From contig CAMLMQ010000045.1 in the NCBI GenBank assembly GCA_946481135.1, positions 1-16,407 of the forward strand: a stretch of DNA of 16,407 bases, read 5' to 3'. The notes under the pieces were generated by a model, which searched no databases, had not been told where the DNA came from, and worked only from the letters and a program-made list of their open reading frames with translations. Position numbers and translations under genes: made by a program. The stretch is from an uncultured Microbacteriaceae bacterium (GTDB taxonomy: Bacteria > Actinomycetota > Actinomycetes > Actinomycetales > Microbacteriaceae). Positions 9,380-15,722 of this stretch are shown one piece after another. The stretch's first letter is position 1, and every line of letters begins with the position of its first letter.

Positions 9380-10861
9380 TCACCAGGCGGCGGGCCTGTA
9401 GTCCTTGAGGAAGACGCCGAACAGGTCCTCGCCGGCCTCACCGCGCACGATCGGGTCGTACACCCGCGCGGCGCCGTCGACGAGGTCGAGCGGGGCGTGG
9501 AAGCCCTCCTCGGCGAGGCGCACCTTCGTCGGATGCGGGCGCTCGTCGGTGATCCAGCCGGTGTCGACGCTCGTCATGAGGATGCCGTCGCTCTCGAACA
9601 GCTCGCGGGAACTCGTGCGTGTGAGCATGTTGACGGCGGCCTTCGCCATGTTCGTGTGCGGGTGGCCGGGTCCCTTGTAGCCGCGTCCGAAGACGCCCTC
9701 CATCGCGCTCACGTTGACGATGTAGGTGCGTCGGGCGGGGGAGGAGGCGAGCGAGGAGCGGAGCTTCGAGATGAGGATGAACGGCGCCGTCTCGTTCGCG
9801 AGCTGCACCTCGAGCATCTCGAGCGGGTCGACCTGGTCGACGCTCTGCACCCACGAGTTGACGGCGTCGTGATCGGGGATGAGGCCCCCGGCGTCGATCG
9901 CCGTGCCCGCGGCGAGGCGTTCGAGCGACGACGACCCGGCCGTCATCGCGGCCTCGGTGAGCGCATCCGCCTGGGCTGCGGCGGCCGCGAGGATGGGGTG
10001 GGCGGCCACCGAGCGGGCGAGCGCCTGCGGATGGGCGTCGTTCGTGTGGCCGAACGTCTGCAGCTGGGGGAGCGGGCCGTCGGGAAGTGGCGCGAGCTCG
10101 GCCTCGACGAGCTGCGAGTAGGCGCCGGGGGACCGACGCACCGTCTGCGCGGCGTTGTTGATGAGGATGTCGAGCGGCCCCTGCGCGGCGACGTCCTCGG
10201 CGAGCGCGATGACCTGGGCGGGGTCGCGCAGGTCGATGCCGACGACGCGGAGGCGGTCGATCCAGTCGGCGGAATCGGGCAGGCTCGTGAACCGCCGCAC
10301 GGCATCCCGGGGGAAGCGCGTCGTGATCGTCGTGTGAGCGCCGTCGCGCAGCAGGCGCAGCGCGATGTACATCCCGATCTTTGCGCGCCCGCCCGTGAGC
10401 AGCGCCCGCTTGCCGGTGAGGTCGGTGCGCGCGTCGCGCTTCGCGTGGCTCATCGCCGCGCACTCGGGACACAGCTGGTGGTAGAACGCGTCGACGACCG
10501 TGTAGTCCTGCTTGCAGATGTAGCAGGGTCGCGGCTTGCGGAAGACGCCCGCGGTCGTCGTGGCCGTGCCGGAGATCGGGATGCCGCGGGTCTCGTCGTC
10601 GATGCGGTCGGGAGCCCCCGTCGCCGTGGCGGCCACGACCGCGCGGTCGTGCGCCTGCTCCGCGGCCCGCAGTTCGAGCCGGCGCTCGCGCTTCACCTCC
10701 TTGAACATCGCCGAGGTCGCGCGGCGCACCGCGACGAAGTCGGGATGCTCGCGGTCGACCTTCGCGAGCCCCGCGAGCACCCGCAGCGTCGTCGCGAGGT
10801 CGTCGGGGTCGATCCCGCTCGGCCCGAGCGGGTCGGCGGGGCGGGAGGCGTCGGAGGGCAC
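9380..10861 (-). CDS. Short-chain dehydrogenase-like protein with N-terminal zinc knuckle
   Basis: This protein has 493 residues. Residues 1-110 are charged and helical. A four-cysteine knuckle CYIC (113-116) and CPEC (131-134) follows, spaced C-x2-C-x14-C-x2-C. The C-terminal part from about 148 is an SDR Rossmann domain with TGGRAKIG (156-163), NNAAQ (235-239) and S385 in VNVSAMEG. The usual YxxxK reads TNMAK (403-407), so the catalytic Tyr is Thr; Y395 is the nearest tyrosine. About 100 residues are inserted between NNAAQ and the next core strand. Substrate and role are unknown. The start is GTG with AGGGA about nine bases upstream, 34 bp after the araC-type gene. It probably belongs to the same transcript as the methylases. 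Confidence 0.8.
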   Translation of the reverse strand: MPSDASRPADPLGPSGIDPDDLATTLRVLAGLAKVDREHPDFVAVRRATSAMFKEVKRERRLELRAAEQAHDRAVVAATATGAPDRIDDETRGIPISGTATTTAGVFRKPRPCYICKQDYTVVDAFYHQLCPECAAMSHAKRDARTDLTGKRALLTGGRAKIGMYIALRLLRDGAHTTITTRFPRDAVRRFTSLPDSADWIDRLRVVGIDLRDPAQVIALAEDVAAQGPLDILINNAAQTVRRSPGAYSQLVEAELAPLPDGPLPQLQTFGHTNDAHPQALARSVAAHPILAAAAAQADALTEAAMTAGSSSLERLAAGTAIDAGGLIPDHDAVNSWVQSVDQVDPLEMLEVQLANETAPFILISKLRSSLASSPARRTYIVNVSAMEGVFGRGYKGPGHPHTNMAKAAVNMLTRTSSRELFESDGILMTSVDTGWITDERPHPTKVRLAEEGFHAPLDLVDGAARVYDPIVRGEAGEDLFGVFLKDYRPAAW

Positions 10862-10895
10862 AGGAGATTGTCCCTCACGACGCCTGCCCTGTGCG

Positions 10896-11762
10896 TCACT
10901 CGCGCTCGACGGGGAGCCAGAGCTCGGTCGTCGCGGTGGAGAGGTCGGGGGAGCGCTCGAGCACCGCGACGATCGAGGGGCCGGGCCGCAGGCGCCACGG
11001 GTTGGACGGCAACCAGTCCGTCGCCGTCGCGGCCCAGGTCTCCTGCAACGCGTCGGGGTAGGCGCCCTCCGTGCGGAACACGGCCCACGTCCCCGCGATC
11101 ACCTCGATCGCGTCGAGGCCGTCGGGCACAGCCACCTCGTAGGAGACAGCGACGCCGTGCAGGTAGGTGAGTTCCGTGCCCTCCGTGTAGTCGGCGTCGA
11201 CGTCGTCGCTCACGGCGAGCAGCCCCGCCGGCTCGCTGTCACCGAGGGCCTTGAGGCGATCGTGCGCCGTCGGGGGGAGCGACGCGATGTGCCGCTGGAT
11301 GTGCGGGTTCACCCCCGTGTGGATGAGCGGAACCCGGGCGGCGTGTCCGACGAGTCGGAAGGCGGGTCGTTCGGTGATGCGGGTCTCCATGGCGGTGTTC
11401 CCTTCGATCGTGAGGCGGAATCGGAGCCGGGACTGCGGGCGGAGCGGTCCGCCGGTGCGACGTACGTCGGCGGGCGAGGATCCGTGCACGGCACGGAACG
11501 CCCGTCCGAACGCCTCGGTCGAGCCGTAGCCGTACCGCACGGCGATGTCGAGCATCCCGTCGCCGCGGAGCACGTCGGCCGCCGCGAGAGTCATGCGACG
11601 CCGACGCACGTACTCGGACAGGGGCAGCCCGGCGACCGAGGCGAACATTCGCCGCACGTGGTACTCGGTCGTCGCCTCGGCGCGCGCGAACCGGGTGAGG
11701 TCGAGCTCGCCGGAGAGGTCGCCCTCGACGGCGTCGACGAGTCGAGTCAGTGTCGCGATCAT
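10896..11762 (-). CDS. AraC-family regulator with C-terminal GyrI-like ligand-binding domain
   Basis: This protein has 288 residues, the size of Rob-type regulators. Residues 1-105 are the double helix-turn-helix of the AraC family: the first HTH is around 22-43, and the second contains MLDIAVRYGYGSTEAFGRAFRA (70-91). Residues 125-288 match the GyrI-like (SOUL/Rob C-terminal) fold, a small-molecule sensor in BmrR, Rob and TipA-type proteins; ETRITERPAFRLVGH (126-140) is the typical entry strand. The ATG overlaps the aviRa stop in ATGA, so expression is coupled to the two rRNA methylases. The inference is that it senses a drug and regulates the operon; it could equally control the two downstream oxidoreductases. 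Confidence 0.87.
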   Translation of the reverse strand: MIATLTRLVDAVEGDLSGELDLTRFARAEATTEYHVRRMFASVAGLPLSEYVRRRRMTLAAADVLRGDGMLDIAVRYGYGSTEAFGRAFRAVHGSSPADVRRTGGPLRPQSRLRFRLTIEGNTAMETRITERPAFRLVGHAARVPLIHTGVNPHIQRHIASLPPTAHDRLKALGDSEPAGLLAVSDDVDADYTEGTELTYLHGVAVSYEVAVPDGLDAIEVIAGTWAVFRTEGAYPDALQETWAATATDWLPSNPWRLRPGPSIVAVLERSPDLSTATTELWLPVERE

Positions 11763-12505
11763 CCCCGGTCCTCCTCACGGCCGGTGCGAAACAGCGCGAC
11801 CGACCGAGTGCCCAGCCTGAAGGATTCGAGCAGGGCGGCGCCACCGTGGCCAGGCACCCGGCGGCCCCGCAGCGCGAGCGCGACGACCGCGTCCCGGTCG
11901 AGCACCGAGCCGAGGGAGGCCAACAGCGCGGGCAGCGGCGCGCCCTCGGGGCGCCCGAGCCAGGTCGTCGTCTCGCCGTAGGGCAGGTCGGCGACGACGA
12001 CGTCGGGTCGTCGGCCCTCGAGGGCCCGCGCGAGGGCGGCGGGGTCGAACGCATCCGCGACGGTCGTGTACGCGGGGAGGGGACCACCGTCGGCCTCGAG
12101 TCGTCGGGCGAGACGGTCGGCGGCCCGGGCCGTGTCGACATCGCCGGGACGTGCCAAGAGGTCGGCGCGTCGACGCAGCTCGCGCGCGCGAGCCGCGAGG
12201 CCGTCGTCGCCGAGCAGCCGGAGGTTCTTCGCCGCGAGTCGCACCGCGCCGGTGTCGAGGTCGGTGCCGACGACCCAGGCGAGCTCGCGGCGGTGCAGGA
12301 GCGCGAGTGTCGTGAGCAGGTGACCACTGCCGCACAACGGGTCCCAGATCCCCACGCGGGGGAGCCCTCGACGGGCGACGGCGCGTTGGAACATCTCGCT
12401 CCCGAGTCGCGCGGGGAACGCCGGGAATCCCGGCGCGGAACGCAGGACGTGCCCGGACGCCAGATCCGCGTAGTTCTCCCGCACCCGGGCGAACCGGTAG
12501 CTCAC
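11759..12505 (-). CDS. AviRa-like 23S rRNA guanine-N1 methyltransferase (orthosomycin resistance type)
   Basis: This class I SAM methyltransferase has 248 residues, close to AviRa of Streptomyces viridochromogenes (about 250). Visible features are the N-terminal stretch LRSAPGFPAFPARL (21-34), typical of AviRa, SAM motif I DPLCGSGHLL (55-64), the acidic motif TDLD (81-84), and catalytic-type motif DLPYGE (173-178). AviRa methylates G2535 (E. coli numbering) of 23S rRNA and confers avilamycin resistance; that activity is inferred by homology. The GTG at 12505 gives the family N-terminus and overlaps the aviRb stop in GTGA; further upstream the frame lies inside aviRb. It is coupled to the araC-type gene by a 4-bp overlap. 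A different guanine target within the same fold is possible. Confidence 0.85.
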   Translation of the reverse strand: MSYRFARVRENYADLASGHVLRSAPGFPAFPARLGSEMFQRAVARRGLPRVGIWDPLCGSGHLLTTLALLHRRELAWVVGTDLDTGAVRLAAKNLRLLGDDGLAARARELRRRADLLARPGDVDTARAADRLARRLEADGGPLPAYTTVADAFDPAALARALEGRRPDVVVADLPYGETTTWLGRPEGAPLPALLASLGSVLDRDAVVALALRGRRVPGHGGAALLESFRLGTRSVALFRTGREEDRG

Positions 12506-13341
12506 GCGGCGCGGCCGCGCTGCGCACGCTGTCGTGCGGCCTCGTAGAGCACGACCGTCGTCGCGCTCGCGGCGTTGAGCGAACTCGCCGTGCCGCGCAT
12601 CGGGATTCGCGCGACCACGTCGCACGCAGCGCGCCACCCCGCGCTCATGCCGGTCGTCTCGTTGCCGACTACGACCAGGGTCGGACCGGTGAGATCGAGC
12701 TCGGCGATGTCGACGTCGCCGAGCTCGTCCGTGCCGACGACCGCGAGGGGTCGTCCGTCCGGACGTTGCGCGCGCGCCCAGGCGAGCGCCTCGCGCGACC
12801 CGGAGACCCCGACCGTGGGCACGGCGAACAGGGATCCCGTGGAGGCGCGGATGGACTTCGGGTCGTACGGGTCGGCCGCGTGGCCCGCGACGATCAGGCC
12901 GTTGCCGCCGAAAGCGTCGAGAGAGCGTACGAGGGCCCCAATGTTCCCGGGGGAGGAGGGTCGGTCGAAGGCCGCCCCGAGGAAGTCGGTGCCGACCTCG
13001 ATACGCCCGGGATCATCCTGCGGCCGCTGAGCGACGGCGACGAGCTCGGGCGTCTCCGCGTCCTTGTCGCCCAGCCGGGCGAGCAGGTCGGGGGAGAGGG
13101 TGACGACCTCGGCCTCGACCTCGGCGAGGATCCCTCGCGCCCAGGCGGAGAGAGGGCGGTCGGATCGGTGCAGGATCGCCCGGAGGGGCCATCCGCGGTC
13201 GACGGCGAGCGTGATGGGCCGAACCCCGTGAATGAGGAATGCTCCGATTCGACGCCGCTTCGTGCGGTTGTGGAGGAGGGCCTCCCACTCCTGAAATCGT
13301 GCGGTCGCCCGAGACATCCGCACCGCTCGCTCCATTCGCAT
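12502..13341 (-). CDS. AviRb-like SpoU/TrmH 23S rRNA 2'-O-methyltransferase (orthosomycin resistance type)
   Basis: This protein has 279 residues from the first ATG. It carries all three SpoU knot motifs: RPSSPGNIGALVRSLDAFG (127-145, R139), VVVGNETTGMS (223-233) and IPMRGTASSLNAASA (246-260, N256). The N-terminus ARFQEWEALLHNRTKRR (14-30) and GHAADPYDPKSIRASTGS (153-170) closely match AviRb of Streptomyces viridochromogenes (287 residues), which 2'-O-methylates U2479 of 23S rRNA. The SpoU assignment is certain; the AviRb assignment is strong because an AviRa homologue follows with a 4-bp overlap. The start is uncertain: ATG at 13341, 13335 or 13317. The last has GGAG at 13328-13331 and still keeps the conserved N-terminus. 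Confidence 0.9.
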   Translation of the reverse strand: MRMERAVRMSRATARFQEWEALLHNRTKRRRIGAFLIHGVRPITLAVDRGWPLRAILHRSDRPLSAWARGILAEVEAEVVTLSPDLLARLGDKDAETPELVAVAQRPQDDPGRIEVGTDFLGAAFDRPSSPGNIGALVRSLDAFGGNGLIVAGHAADPYDPKSIRASTGSLFAVPTVGVSGSREALAWARAQRPDGRPLAVVGTDELGDVDIAELDLTGPTLVVVGNETTGMSAGWRAACDVVARIPMRGTASSLNAASATTVVLYEAARQRAQRGRAA

Positions 13342-13342
13342 C

Positions 13343-13402
13343 AGTCGGCGACGCGAACCCGACGCGTCGCCGACTTCCCACCCTCGGGGAGTCCGCGACG
13401 CG
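13343..13402 (-). promoter_or_regulatory. Attenuator-like leader of the aviRb-aviRa operon (three 13-nt elements)
   Basis: In minus-strand order the leader holds S1 at 13402-13390 (CGCGTCGCGGACT), S2 at 13375-13363 (AGTCGGCGACGCG) and S3 at 13355-13343 (CGCGTCGCCGACT). S2:S3 is a perfect 13-bp stem with a 7-nt loop ending one base before the ATG at 13341. S1:S2 is an alternative 13-bp stem with one mismatch and a 14-nt loop. The two are mutually exclusive, as in attenuators of ribosome-drug resistance genes. Alternatively the three elements are half-sites for a DNA-binding regulator. The rest of 13342-13516 holds no gene; an AT-rich island at about 13463-13485 is the likeliest promoter location but has no clear -35/-10 pair. 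Confidence 0.55.
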
Positions 13403-13516
13403 AGACCCGATCATCGGTGCCCGGAGATGTCGGATGCGCGGGGACCCGGCGTCTTCGAGACTTGCTGACATAATGCTGCTTATCGGATCGCCTGGAGGTG
13501 GCGAGAGGGGGTGGGA

Positions 13517-13960
13517 TCACCCGCTGATCGCCTTCTTCAGCGTCGCGACGAACTTCTTCGCGTCGGCGTCGGTCAGCTCGGTGACGCCCCAGGCGGTCGG
13601 CCACATCGTGCCGTCGTCGAGATTCGCGCTCTGCTCGAAGCCGATCGTCGCGTACCGCACCTTGAACTTCGACGCCGGTTGCAGGAAGACGAGCATCTTG
13701 TCGTCGGCGTTCGCGAACCCCGGCATGCCGTAGTACGTCTTCGGCACGAGGTCGGGCGCGTGCTCGGTGACGAGCTCGTAGAACCGTTCGGCGATCGTCC
13801 GGTCGCTGCCCTCGAGCTCCTCGATCGCCGCGCGCACCGCCTTCGTGCCGGCGGCGCGCTTGTCCTTCGCCTTCTCCTGCGCCTTCCGCTCGGCGGCGGC
13901 CTGCTTCATCGCGGCCTTCTCCTCGGCGCTGAACACCTCGGACGACTTCTTCGCGGTCAT
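13517..13960 (-). CDS. DUF1801-family small protein
   Basis: This protein of 147 residues has a charged, probably coiled helical N-terminus (about 10-40, rich in Ala, Lys and Glu). A DUF1801/YdhG-like domain follows, recognised by PKTYYGMPGF (74-83), the KFKVRYATIGFEQSANLDDG stretch and MWPTAWGVTEL. Family members are small cytosolic proteins; an iron-chaperone role is proposed for some relatives, but no function can be assigned here. The ATG at 13960 is supported by AGAAGGGA at 13968-13975, seven bases upstream. It is divergent from the membrane protein gene and appears monocistronic, because a 175-bp gap separates it from aviRb. Confidence 0.82.
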   Translation of the reverse strand: MTAKKSSEVFSAEEKAAMKQAAAERKAQEKAKDKRAAGTKAVRAAIEELEGSDRTIAERFYELVTEHAPDLVPKTYYGMPGFANADDKMLVFLQPASKFKVRYATIGFEQSANLDDGTMWPTAWGVTELTDADAKKFVATLKKAISG

Positions 13961-13993
13961 TCGACCGTCCCTTCTGATTCGGAGCGTGACTCC

Positions 13994-13999
13994 ACGATA
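13994..13999 (-). promoter_or_regulatory. Candidate -10 element for the DUF1801 gene
   Basis: The minus strand reads TATCGT (TANNNT) about 34 bp before the ATG at 13960, which would give a 5' leader of roughly 27 nt that includes the clear ribosome-binding site. No -35 match is seen. Confidence 0.35.
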
Positions 14000-14002
14000 G
14001 GG

Positions 14003-14022
14003 AGCCGCGTGCGCCCGCGGCT
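14003..14022. repeat. 7-bp inverted repeat in the divergent DUF1801/membrane protein promoter region
   Basis: AGCCGCG (14003-14009) and CGCGGCT (14016-14022) are perfectly inverted around 6 nt. The repeat lies just upstream of the candidate DUF1801 -10, so it could be a regulator site. In DNA of this composition a 7-bp match can also arise by chance. Confidence 0.3.
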
Positions 14023-14108
14023 TCTCCGATCCTGCTCGGCTCGGCGCGGACGTCCCGACGCATCGAGGACGGCCGACCCTGGATGCCGGGACGACGGGCG
14101 CGGTGTGC

Positions 14109-14123
14109 TCGGGTGTCACCCGA
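14109..14123. promoter_or_regulatory. 15-bp palindrome (candidate operator) before the membrane protein gene
   Basis: TCGGGTGTCACCCGA is a perfect palindrome around a single central T. It ends one base before the GAGAGGA ribosome-binding site (14125-14131) of the gene starting at 14139. With a one-base centre it is better suited to a DNA-binding dimer than to an RNA hairpin. The cognate regulator is not identifiable. Confidence 0.45.
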
Positions 14124-14138
14124 TGAGAGGAATCCACC

Positions 14139-14858
14139 ATGACCGCATCCACCGTCTCCCCCAGCACCGAACACCGCGATCGCGGCCGCGGCGTCACGCC
14201 CCGCGTGCCGCGTCGCGTCTGGCCGCTCGCGGCCGTGGTCGCCGGGGCCGCCGGCTTCGGCGCCACCATCCTGACCGACATCCGCCTCGCCCAGTCTCGC
14301 GTGCCCGCCCTGGAGGGCTACACCCAGGTCGCCGACCAGGTCGAGGAGATGACCCCGGGCATCCTCCGGGTCGGCTTCGTGCTCGGCCTGATCTCCGTCA
14401 CCGCCCTCGCGGTGTTCACCGCGTGGTGGAGCCGACGGATCGAGGATGTCGCCCCCCGCTCGATCCCCGGCCGGGTCGCCACCGTGGGTCTGCTCGTCGC
14501 CACCTCCGGCCTCGCGCTCACCTACGGCTGGAAGGGGGCCCTCGCGAACTACCTCGGCCCCGAGCGGGGCACCTACCAGCAGGACGGGCTCTTCGTGTAC
14601 TACATCCTCGCCGACTTCGGCCCGTTCATCCCGTGGCTCGGCGCCACCATCGCGGCGGCCGCGATCGCCTGGGTGTCCTTCGAGGACCGGGTGATCTCGC
14701 GGGGCCTGGGCGGCGTGAGCGCGGCCATCGCGGTGCTCGTCGCCGGTGCTGTGCTCGTGAGCGGCGTGCCGGGGCTCCCCGGCATCCCGATGCCGATCTG
14801 GCTCGTCATCGCCGGCGTCTGGCTCACGGTCGGACGCAGCCGCCTCGTCGTCGGCTGA
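14139..14858 (+). CDS. Hypothetical six-helix membrane protein
   Basis: This 239-residue protein matches no family I can name with confidence. Hydrophobic helices are visible at about 28-46, 75-97, 112-130, 152-181 (long, possibly two), 191-209 and 217-233. A hydrophilic loop at 50-72 contains QVADQVEEMTPG, and the short loops have basic residues (WWSRR at 96-100, SRGL at 187-190). The start is well supported by GAGAGGA at 14125-14131, seven bases before the ATG. It is divergent from the DUF1801 gene and convergent with iclR, which ends 9 bp away, so it is likely expressed alone. Its promoter region carries a 15-bp palindrome. No catalytic or transport motif was recognised. Confidence 0.82.
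   Translation: MTASTVSPSTEHRDRGRGVTPRVPRRVWPLAAVVAGAAGFGATILTDIRLAQSRVPALEGYTQVADQVEEMTPGILRVGFVLGLISVTALAVFTAWWSRRIEDVAPRSIPGRVATVGLLVATSGLALTYGWKGALANYLGPERGTYQQDGLFVYYILADFGPFIPWLGATIAAAAIAWVSFEDRVISRGLGGVSAAIAVLVAGAVLVSGVPGLPGIPMPIWLVIAGVWLTVGRSRLVVG
14837..14857. terminator. Possible hairpin at the membrane protein/iclR convergent junction
   Basis: CAGCCG (14837-14842) and CGGCTG (14852-14857) form a 6-bp stem with a 9-nt loop overlapping the stop codon. There is no T-tract, and the arms also encode the protein's C-terminus, so this is weak evidence for termination. Confidence 0.2.
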
Positions 14859-14867
14859 CGCGCGGCA

Positions 14868-15638
14868 TCACTCCCCCCGGCGCAGCGGGCGGAATGGCTG
14901 TTCGGTGCCGGCCTGATTGAGGGCCGCGCTGATCAGCCGGGCCGCCCGCAGCACCGACGGCGCGAGCAGATTCGCGTCGATCGTGCCGATCGTGGCGACG
15001 ATCGACACCGCGCCGTAGAACACGCCGCGCGGCCCGAACACGGGCGCCGAGATCGAGACGGTGTTGCTCACGATCGCGCCCTCGCTGATCGACACCGACG
15101 TGCGACGCACCTCGCGGACGACCGCGCGCAGCCGATCGGGATCGGTGACGGTGCGCGGCGTGTAGGCGTGCAGCGGCCCGGCCTCGATCGTCTCCCAGAG
15201 CTCCGGCGGGCCGAACGCGAGGAAGACGTGCCCCGGCGATGAGGCGTGCAGCGGCAGCCGCTCCCCCAGTCCCGCGGCGAGTCGCGCACCGCGGCGGCCG
15301 AGGAGCTGCTCGACCATCACCCCCTCCCCGTCGAGCAGGGCGGTCAGCACGACGTGCTCGCGCGTGGCGACGAAGAGCTCCTCCAGATACGGCAGGATGC
15401 GGGCGCGGTGCTGGTAGGCGCGCGGCGACAGCACCCCGATCTCCCACAGGCGCAGCCCGATGACGTACCGTCGCCGTTCGTCGCGCTCGAGGGCGCCCCA
15501 CGCGACGAGATTGGCCACGAGGCGGTGGGCCGTCGAGACGGGCAGCCCGGTGGCCTCGGCGATCTCCGACAGGCTCAGGCTCGGCCGGTCGGCGTTGAAC
15601 GCGCCGAGCACGCTGAGGATCCGTTCCTGAAGGGCCAC
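14868..15638 (-). CDS. IclR-family transcriptional regulator
   Basis: This protein has 256 residues. The N-terminal winged helix-turn-helix spans about 4-62, with LSLSEIAEATGLPVSTAHRL (21-40) as the HTH. A C-terminal IclR effector domain (about 75-245) contains GERLPLHASSPGHVFLAF and SVSISEGAIVSNTVSISAPVF-like strands. The start is GTG at 15638; the only nearby ATG (15654) is out of frame and closes after three codons. No strong ribosome-binding site precedes it. It is divergent from the ABC transporter gene, and IclR proteins commonly control adjacent catabolic or uptake genes, so it may regulate that transporter in response to its substrate. The effector is unknown. Confidence 0.93.
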   Translation of the reverse strand: MALQERILSVLGAFNADRPSLSLSEIAEATGLPVSTAHRLVANLVAWGALERDERRRYVIGLRLWEIGVLSPRAYQHRARILPYLEELFVATREHVVLTALLDGEGVMVEQLLGRRGARLAAGLGERLPLHASSPGHVFLAFGPPELWETIEAGPLHAYTPRTVTDPDRLRAVVREVRRTSVSISEGAIVSNTVSISAPVFGPRGVFYGAVSIVATIGTIDANLLAPSVLRAARLISAALNQAGTEQPFRPLRRGE

Positions 15639-15667
15639 CGTGTCAGACTTCCATTAGCTGGGATTGC

Positions 15668-15681
15668 GATTGTCGACAATC
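15668..15681. promoter_or_regulatory. 14-bp palindromic operator GATTGTCGACAATC
   Basis: This is a perfect 14-bp palindrome in the iclR/ABC divergent region, 30 bp before the iclR GTG. Its TTGTCNACAA core fits the TNGTNNNACNA pattern of FadR-subfamily GntR regulators. It might instead be the site of the adjacent IclR protein. The core also forms the -35 of a plus-strand promoter, so binding would repress transcription. Confidence 0.6.
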
Positions 15682-15698
15682 TACCCCTCCCCTAGGTT
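15670..15698 (+). promoter_or_regulatory. Candidate promoter for the ABC transporter side
   Basis: TTGTCG (15670-15675), a 17-bp spacer, and TAGGTT (15693-15698) give a good SigA-type promoter. Transcription would start near 15705, shortly before an AGGAGG ribosome-binding site at 15713-15718. Its -35 lies inside the palindromic operator. Confidence 0.5.
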
Positions 15699-15722
15699 GC
15701 CAAGCACACAGCAGGAGGCGAT

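Noticed and set aside
8062..13341. Orthosomycin biosynthesis cluster around the AviR-type genes
   Set aside because: No glycosyltransferase, sugar-nucleotide, polyketide, halogenase or ABC export gene is in the window; the two downstream oxidoreductases alone do not indicate a biosynthetic cluster.
13013..13471. 152-codon minus-strand frame from ATG 13471 overlapping aviRb
   Set aside because: Its product is Arg/Pro-rich without family features and most of it is aviRb read out of frame. It is mentioned only as a possible ribosome path through the leader.
13488..13504. 5-bp stem with 7-nt loop downstream of the DUF1801 gene
   Set aside because: The stem TCGCC/GGCGA is short and followed by no T-tract, so it does not support a terminator.
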